A stretch of DNA of 64,000 bases, from NCBI GenBank assembly GCA_019155185.1, contig CM032809.1:664501-728500 (forward strand). Reading direction: 5' to 3'. Below are positions 56,632 through 64,000 of this stretch, one piece after another. The position numbers and the translations under genes are program-made. How positions within the stretch are numbered: the stretch's first letter is position 1; every line of letters begins with the position of its first letter. The notes beneath the pieces are model-generated. The model saw only the letters and a program-made list of their open reading frames with translations. It was not told where the DNA came from and searched no databases. Origin of the DNA: Beaufortia kweichowensis (Eukaryota; Chordata; Actinopteri; Cypriniformes; Gastromyzontidae).

Positions 56632-59600
56632 TATAAATTTTGTATTTATTATTATATTAAATATTGTTTATTTAGTACTTTTCTTCTTTTATCCTTTATC
56701 TAGCACCTTGTTTTAATACTTTTTGTTTGTTGTATTGTATTGCATGTTGTTATTATAGTCTTATATATTTTTGGTAATTTCCTGTTTTATGTCAAATGCT
56801 TTGGCAACATTGTAAATACACACAATCATGACAATAAAGTTAAAATTAAGAAATGGAATAAAAAACAAATGACTAAAGATACAGAAATAAAAAGACAGAC
56901 AGATAGATAGATGACAAAAGCAATAAAAAATAATATAGTTAAAGAAAATAAACATACACAAAAACAAGTGCGCTTCCACTATTAGGTCTTACCGAAGTAT
57001 TCATTGAGGAAGGCGAGAGAAGCGAGATAACAGCCGAGACTGATGAGCTCCGCCACCACCATGAGCCAGTGCCAGGTGCGAACGGTGAGCGCCACCATCA
57101 GCAGCTCAGTCAGGATGAGAGCAGTGAAGGAGATCGCCACCACGTGCACAAACTCCTGATCAAACAGCACCAGAGCCCCGTACATCAGGATGCCCCCTGG
57201 TGGTCAAACAGAGGAAGTGTTAGATTGTGGACTGATCTCAAACTATACTGAGCAAAAAAAACACACACAACATGTTATTAACCTCAAGAAAATAAATAAC
57301 GAATAGGGCGTTACAATTTAACGTATTTTCACACACAGCCTTTACAGCCAGATTCAGACCAACACATGAGCGCGTCGACTCTTGCTCGCAACGCTCCACG
57401 CTCGCTCGGCTCCTCAGCCTACTGTAACCGTCTCTGCTTTCATTTTAATCATAACGCCCGGCGCGATCCTGCCTAATGGCCTCTAACTGATCGCATAATT
57501 GCCTCTCTTCATACGGCGAGCATTCCTCGAGGTTACTCACTGGACTAAATGAAATCTTTGCTCATATTTCCCTGTTGTTCTTGACTCTCTGTATTAAGGT
57601 TTAATTAAAAAGCAAGAGCTGTCAGACGAGGACACTGATCTCTCGCGCTCGCCGCGCGGATCGATTTACAGTGCGGATAAGACGTCCGCGGGAGAGATGG
57701 AGACCGTACGAAAACCACATTCAAAACTTATTTCAAAGTTACTTTGCATTTCTAATTCTTCAATGAAAGGCTCAAGGATGTTTGCTTCTGTCTTGTTTTT
57801 TGCGTTTGATTGGTTTATAATCGTTGTTATCCTCACTTTTTTTAGTTAATTAAGTATGTGTTAACTATAAATCAATTTTATAATCATGGTAACAATAGTT
57901 TAACTATAATTATTTTTATTTTTGTAGCAAAACTATACAAATAACAACAATAATCTACCAAAAAACATGGTTAATAAACTTTTACTATGGGCCTATTAAA
58001 GCCATGGTTCATTTTTTTTAAGGAACACTGATTGAACTTTCATTTTCACATTCCTTCAATTTAACAATTTTACATTTCCCTGACATTAATGTAATGGCAC
58101 AAAAACCTAAAATTTAGTTAGATTTCAGCTTTAATATTTTAGTACTATTCATATTTTTATTAAATAAATACATACAAATAAAATTGCACGGACAAAAGAA
58201 ATTCAATTGAGAATATGAAAATTAGTTAATATTTCGGATTAGAAGTTATCATATAATAATAACAATACAATAATATGTTTCCTGTACAGCTGCTTTGCAC
58301 CAATGCAAATGGTAAAAAGTGCTATACAAACTAAACTTTTGAATTATTAAAGGAATTATAATAACTACAGTCACTAAACTGAAATAAAAATACAGATAAA
58401 GTTTAGTTCTGTACAACATGCCAAAATAAAAAAAACATACCATCAGGTGGCAATAAAGATTTGGTGATTTACTGTTTATGACCAAAAGCACAAAACACTG
58501 TTAATCCATTTACCTTGATATACACTTATCAAAACCCAAATCAGGAAGGTCTTAAAGGACAGGGAACGGCCCTAGTGGAGGGAAAACCAAAGTCAACATC
58601 ACTGTCATGCAGCAAACACAAACTCATGCCCTAAGAGTTTTCATTCCCCTACATAACTTATATAATTTATATCATGCAGATATTCGAGCTGGAGGTTAGT
58701 TCTGATTATAATCATCACCGCTGTTATAGGGTTCAGTATGTCGTTACCTTGGTGAGGTCTTTATAGAGCTCAGGATACAGCAAAGCCATCTCTGGTTTCA
58801 CATCCTGGTCCAACACCAGAGAAAAGACAGGGAACATGGTGTAGATGGTGGCGTAACTGGGAACGAGCGGGCATAATGTTAGAAAACAGAAACGTAACTA
58901 CTGTACTTAGATCTACACAAGCAGTCCACTTACCCCACCATGAGGAAGCCTTGATACAGAGGAACAGATGCAAAGTAGAAGATGGAAGAGAACACAGCCT
59001 GTGAGAAGAGACACAGCGAATCAGCATTCAAATCAAGACGCTGACACTTCAAATCAAGAGCCCACATAGCAGATACAAGTGCTGCTCTTATCGCTGAGAA
59101 CAAACCGATTTGCTATAATAATTCTAGTCACTTCAGAGATCTCAGAGGTCTCATGGAGCTGTGAGAGAGAGTGTGAATTCACATTTGCATGTTACCTGCA
59201 TGGTGGAGATGATCATGCCACGGTGCATGACGAACTGACCAAGAGCCGCAGAGCGTTTGTAGCTGTTGCGTCCGTGTACCATCAACAGCCTGCCGATGTG
59301 CTTGAACTGGGTTATGGAGAAATCTGCAGCCAGAGACGCTTGTTTCCCCTCCTGAAACACCAGGTAAGGTTTGGTTTATACCCGATTTTTAGATTTTAAT
59401 TCTTTAGATACAATCAGGTACTCAAACACTTTTGTGATGCAAAATCAACTGGTACAGTATCTATTGAAAAGGCCTAGCAGTTTATGCAAATGAGAAACAC
59501 CTCACCTTCCCCTCAATACCGATACCACAGTCTGCCGCCTGGATCATGCTGACATCATTTCCTCCATCACCTGAGCGACGAGATGAGAAAGATGATAGCA

Positions 59601-62600
59601 AGAAAACATGAGAAGACTTTGTGAAGCCAGTCATCTTTACCTCACTCAAAGATTCATGGCACCTACGTTTGATTAGGGGTGTCTTTAACTGCTATCTACT
59701 TACATAAGAAATTAAAGCATTTGATACATGTTGCTATTAAGAGATTACAAGTAGTTACACACTACCCGTGTTAAAAATACCCGTATCTGAGGATACACCT
59801 GTGTCCTAACCCTATCCTACCCTATCCGTAGCAGCAAATACATAAACCTAGAGAGAGAGTTTTGCAGAATAGCATGTACATCTAATAAAAGACATCACGA
59901 TTTTTCAGTTACTATTTTGGTATCACCTAAAGGACAATAGGATTTAAAGCTTAACAAACTGTACAAAACAAGTTCAGAGGAGAGGAGACATGAGAAGAAA
60001 AAAGCAAAGAGAGGACGGGACAGGAAAGGTGAGGAGACGTCTGACCTATGGCACACGTTCTGTTGGCCGTGTGTTGTAACAATCGGACGATCTGAGCTTT
60101 CTGCGTAGGAGAGCAGCGACAGCAAACCACGGCGGGACACTGACATGCCAACTCCACAAACTCATGCTCATAGTATCGTAGACACACCTGATAGTAACAG
60201 AAACAGTGTTTAAATTAAAAAAAATCAATCCTGAACACAACTGGGCTCCAAACGTAATAGGTAAACTTTTAAATATTTGACCTCCAGAGAGTCTCCAGAG
60301 ATGACAAGGGCACAGTCATGCTTTCTTCTGAAGGCGTTTAGCTCTAGATGAGCCTCACCACGATTGGACACCTGCAAAATATCACAAGACACTTCCTGTT
60401 TCTGAAACACCAAAGAGTGTTAAATGATGAGCGTTTTAAAGCCTACCGGCTTAAAGACGTGGATATCTTGATTTCTGGACACCAAATGAGAGCTTTTGGC
60501 GATACATGTAGCAGTTTCCAGCTTGTCTCCCGTCAACATCCAAATCTGATGCAAAGAAGGTCAAAATATAAAAAACTTAAAGAGAATTGTTCTACAGTTT
60601 ATCATGTTTATTATAAATAATTGCTAGTAGTTGTGTTAGCACACCTTGATGCCAGCATTGCGGAGCAGCTCCAGCGTGGGTCTGACATCCGCCTGCAGTT
60701 GGTCCTCCACCCCTGTGACACACAGAAGCTCCATATCTCTCTCCAGACTCTCCACCACTGCTGCCACCTTCAGACCGCGGTCATGAATACTTAACTTCGC
60801 CTGGTTATATCGATTCTGAAAACACACAGAGAGAAAGCAAACGAGTTAAAGACTATTTTCTATTAAATGACACTATACATTTTCTTCAGCAAAACTCATC
60901 ATTCATCATTCTTTAAAATAAGCTTATAGTACCTAAAAGTTGTAATTAAAATTGGGGTTTGAAATCAAGGTTTAAAATTTACCATATTTGGATCCAAATA
61001 TGTAAACAAATTATCGAAGACATTATGTGTGTACCTCAAAATCTTGGTACTGTTCTTCAGTCAGTGATTTCTTGGCCACCACCAGCGTCCGCAGGCCTTC
61101 TCTGGCCATGTTCCCACACTAAACAACACAATACAACACATCTACAGTTCCACCAGCAAAAGATTTGATGTGTACTAGCGTGCATGGCTGTATATTAGAC
61201 AAAGAACTTCATTAGTACATGGAGAGCACGGAAACAAGATGTAAACAATAATTATGTGCACAGGAAAGATCAAAACACTGCCACGCAAATTATATGACCC
61301 ATGCAAACGCACACAATCAATCATGAAAAATACACAAGTGCCTGCGGGATTCTTTATGCACACTATGAAAAGATGTGGGACAGCGGTTTATTTCTGATAT
61401 GAAAATCCAACAGGCGAAATTGTTGCTGTGATTACTTATTGACATGTCCCTATAGCAACATCACACACAAACATACAGACAGCCCAAAGAGGATTATGAC
61501 ACGATTCTGCTCCCAGTCATATGCTTTTATTTGGGTCATTCATTAATTAATAAGCCTCATCTCCGCCCTTCATTGACTGCATATTGCCAATACAATTATA
61601 ATCATCAAAGTGAGAAATGCATGTGTGATGAGCAGCTCGGTCTGTCCTTGATTAGAGAGGTTAGGACAGGTAAAATCAGAACAGAGAGAGTTTAGCATAT
61701 ACATGTTTATGTTATGCAAATTTTTTAATTTATAGAGTCATCCATAAAACGCATAAAAAAAATAAAAAATAAAAAATATATATATATATATATATGAGTG
61801 ATTCAATTAGGGGCACTTTTGACTATTCAGAAATTGTAAATTACAATTCGGCAAAATGTTTTACTGGCATTACAAGTGTATCATAAGTCCTGAAATAAAG
61901 ATCTGAGCAAGGCTCTGATCAACCTTTAAGTGGATTGTGGTATAATTTGTGTTTTTCAGTGGTATGATTTAAATAAATCTGTCTAATTACAGAACAACTC
62001 ACCAGTAAACTTTACATTTTTCTTTATTTGTTGTTCATGTTCTGCTAATGTAGACAGGAATGTTTTTAATTATGTTTATTGTTATTCCTACATTAGCATA
62101 CGCATGTGCATGCAAACTGCGTAAACGTTGCCAAAATACAAAAAAATGAAATGAATATGTAAACAATGCAACACAAACAGAAAAGGTCACAGAAACAGAC
62201 AATCAGGCTTTTCACAAGCTCACCAGCCCACACAAACAGCCCAATGACAATTTTCCATCAACAATAATCTATGCATTCTTACCTCCTCCTCCAGCCAATC
62301 ATTGTACTGTACAATGCTCGCCATGGCAACATCGGCTCCTTTCATGTAAAACGTGATGTCATCAGTAGCCTCTTCCTGAAAAGCAATCAAGTCAATAAAT
62401 ATCTAAAATATCAGTGTGTCCAACAGAGGAACCCAAAACCACACCAGCGGTGCACGGATCCCAAACGGTACCAGCACAAAAGGAGCCAAACGGAGATGAT
62501 TTGCACTATTGCATGAGCTCACACACAAACACACGATCAAAGCTCTGTCACACATACTCATATGCATTGCATGCACTGTAACGGAGAAACAAACGATGAA

Positions 62601-63027
62601 AACAAACACAACACGCTCACCAAAACAAACAAAAGTACACCGAGTCCTGGGGCATACAATGGCTTATTCAGAAAATGATGTGTGAGACACACACAAGATC
62701 CAGGCCACAAAGAAATGTTTTCAGCATTTATATTCCAAACAGATGTTTATTTTCACCGAAGCAGTAAGTAGCAACTGCCAAGACAGGGAGCTGAGTGACT
62801 TCCCAAACATTCTTTTAAAAAAACACACCTGAATGATTTTGCTAGTGAAGAATTTTAAGACGTACCCTGACGATGATGCCCATGCGCTTGCTCTCAGAGG
62901 TGAAGGGGAAGATCTGGAGGATGTAGTAAGTCAGAATGTGTCCAGCTGGGGTCTTCAGCTGAAGGGATGTCAGGTCTCTGTTCACTAGAGTCAAACCAAC
63001 ACTCTCTGTCCATCGCACAAGAGCCAC
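55625..63027 (-). CDS. atp9b: Class II P4-type ATPase (ATP9B), C-terminal half
   Basis: Fifteen coding exons on the minus strand join in frame to 555 residues plus stop: 62866-63027, 62283-62375, 61035-61118, 60645-60815, 60447-60545, 60282-60371, 60046-60187, 59506-59570, 59196-59351, 58934-58998, 58748-58856, 58514-58571, 56993-57196, 56043-56075 and 55625-55761. ATP9B is a P4-family ATPase of the trans-Golgi and endosomes; unlike most flippases it does not need a CDC50 partner. Positions in this partial protein: nucleotide-binding FYMKGAD (~63-69), [10 protein letters not shown] (~173-182), hinge GDGGNDVSM (~281-289), then six membrane helices including [11 protein letters not shown] and [15 protein letters not shown], and the end PPSYSKLSS. 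The N-terminal domains with DKTGT lie beyond the right edge. The ATP9B family is certain; ATP9A is less likely given synteny with nfatc1. Confidence 0.96.
56043..56075 (-). CDS. atp9b: atp9b 33-base micro-exon
   Basis: Flanked by acceptor GTGCCTCAG and donor GTAGGT on the minus strand. It adds eleven residues, [11 protein letters not shown], between NEYF and DLSFITT in the loop before the last membrane helix. Both flanking exons are phase 1, so skipping it also keeps frame. The corresponding segment is present in mammalian ATP9B as I recall it. Confidence 0.85.
56334..56466 (+). repeat. Family 1 inverted-repeat element, copy E
   Basis: The left end is ATATGTGACTCAGAC and the right end GACTGGGTCACATAT. 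The interior carries TCACAGAATGTTCTTTACAT and TGTAGAAAACAGAAAAATCA. It lies in the atp9b intron just upstream of the micro-exon. Confidence 0.72.
56601..56627 (+). repeat. (AG)13 microsatellite
   Basis: A perfect dinucleotide run in an atp9b intron. Confidence 0.95.
57197..58513 (-). other. atp9b: atp9b intron with a family 2 repeat
   Basis: The 1.3-kb intron between the exon ending at 58514 and the exon starting at 57196. It has a CG-richer patch at 57.36-57.70 kb and an element of family 2 at 57855-58022 (GTTAACTATAAATC, TCATGGTAACAATAGTTTAA, ACATGGTTAATAAAC, GCCATGGTTCA). No exon was seen. Confidence 0.5.
57855..58022. repeat. Family 2 CCATGGTTAA-type element, copy D
   Basis: The motifs GTTAACTATAA, AATCATGGTAACAATAGTTT, AAAACATGGTTAATAAAC and AAAGCCATGGTTCA correspond to the three other copies in the window. 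Confidence 0.5.
61779..61796. repeat. (TA)n microsatellite
   Basis: A short perfect TA run following an A-rich stretch in the atp9b intron between the exons at 61.1 and 62.3 kb. Confidence 0.8.
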
Positions 63028-63420
63028 CTACACAACACATAAAAGAAGCAGTGACCTTGTGTTTGACTAATCTTTAAAATGTGATTTAAGTCCATTATAA
63101 TGCAGTTTCTTGCTGTTAAAGAGTTCAAAGTTGTTTTAAACCAGAACCTCTTTGTCATCTTTGATAGATAAATGATTAGGTAGCTATAAAGGGGTGACGA
63201 CTAAACATGTCTTTCCAGTTATGTGTGTATGCGGCCTTATAATTTTGTCCAGCCCCATGAATTCTAATGGCAGCCCTGATCTCAAGTATGCTTTCATTGT
63301 ACAGTTTGATCATTGCCTCAAATTGTAAAGCTGGTAATATAATTTGTGGAGTTGTTTTGTTGATGTTAATACTAGACTGTAATCGTCTCTGCAAATTATG
63401 TCTTGTAGTCTTCAATTATA

Positions 63421-63660
63421 TCTGCTCTCTCTCTCTCTTTCTCTCTCTTGTAGTCTCTCAATCTATCTCTGCTCTCTCTCTCTCTCTCTCTCGTTCTCTC
63501 TCTCGTTCTCTCTCTCTCTCGTTCTCTCTCTCTCTTGTTCTCTCTCTCTCTCGTTCTCTCTCTCTCGTCTCTCTCTCGTTCTCTCTCTCTCGTCTCTCTC
63601 TCGTTCTCTCTCTCTCTCGTTCTCTCTCTCTCGTTCTCTCTCTCTCTCGTTCTCTCTCTC

Positions 63661-63717
<57 letters not shown>
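63421..63717 (+). repeat. Long interrupted CT microsatellite
   Basis: About 300 bases of CT dinucleotides punctuated regularly by CGTT (TCTCGTTCTCTC units), ending in a pure CT run of about 45 bases before ATGACATTTCC. All open frames across it (LSLSLS, RERERE) are repeat artefacts. Confidence 0.95.
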
Positions 63718-63785
63718 GACATTTCCATGCAATGTGACTAATTAGCCCTTCTTTATCAGCTTGACGGTGCTAATTGACGCCCTTG

Positions 63786-63838
63786 AAAACACACACACGC
63801 GCACACAAACACACTTACACACAAACACACACACAGAT
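63786..63838 (+). repeat. Imperfect CA repeat
   Basis: A run of ACACAC units with CGCG and AAAC interruptions, about 70 bases after the CT tract in the same intron. Confidence 0.8.
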
Positions 63839-64000
63839 ACTAACCCAGGTAGTGGGAAATGCCGTTAGGAGTCGAGCAGGGTTTTACGGCACAGAGGAGA
63901 GCATTTAATATACTTCATCAATCATTTCAATAGTACAGGAGGAAAAGCTGTAGTCATAAACCAAGCTGCCTGCGCCTTCAAGGATCGCAACCACACCATC

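Larger units (their letters stand above)
63028..64000 (-). other. atp9b: atp9b intron running off the window
   Basis: Upstream of the [11 protein letters not shown] exon no further atp9b exon is visible to the right edge. The interval holds the CT-rich tract at 63421-63717 and CA-rich sequence at 63786-63838. Confidence 0.6.

Noticed and set aside
63267..63745. Overlapping 70-150-codon frames on both strands
   Set aside because: Low-complexity translation of the CT tract.
63921..64000. A further atp9b exon at the right edge
   Set aside because: The minus-strand translation is open but does not resemble the segment expected before VALVRWTES, and no acceptor/donor pair is evident within the window.

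Overview
The window is vertebrate nuclear DNA, almost certainly from a teleost and probably a cyprinid close to zebrafish. It is AT-rich, has GT-AG introns, dense microsatellites (GA, CT, ATTCT), many short inverted-repeat elements and a tRNA-derived SINE. The proteins are clear vertebrate orthologues. The species is inferred from texture and gene content, not from a search.

Layout from left to right. (1) 661-3549, plus strand: a two-exon gene for a protein of about 910 residues that I do not recognise. (2) 4851-6840, plus: a four-exon riboflavin transporter of the SLC52A2 (RFVT2) type, 438 residues. (3) 9503-11383, plus: a three-exon riboflavin transporter of the SLC52A3 (RFVT3) type, 452 residues. 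The two transporters are in tandem. (4) 15222-47551, minus: a complete nfatc1 gene in ten coding exons encoding 870 residues. It carries the calcineurin-docking motif, SP repeats, Rel-homology region and long C-terminal domain. A TATA, GC-box and NFAT-site cluster near 47.84-47.93 kb looks like its P1 promoter. (5) 55625-63027, minus: the last fifteen coding exons (555 residues) of atp9b, a class II P4-type ATPase. Its 5' half lies beyond the right edge. All exon chains were joined by hand, and every junction keeps reading frame across consensus-like splice sites.

The nfatc1-atp9b pair matches the neighbourhood of these genes on human chromosome 18q23. slc52a3 and nfatc1 converge tail to tail. 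nfatc1 and atp9b run in the same direction, separated by about 7.5 kb of mostly AT-rich sequence.

The rest is intron and intergenic DNA. I recognise several dispersed families by internal comparison: a 15-bp-terminal-inverted-repeat element seen five times, a CCATGGTTAA-type element seen four times, an inverted pair of an approximately 270-bp element inside nfatc1 intron 9, and a repeat shared by slc52a3 and nfatc1 introns. A higher-order ATTCT minisatellite is interrupted by a SINE. A 111-bp GA/CT microsatellite forms the pyrimidine tract of an nfatc1 splice acceptor. I saw no microbial-type system, CRISPR array, rRNA or genuine tRNA gene, and no complete autonomous transposon.
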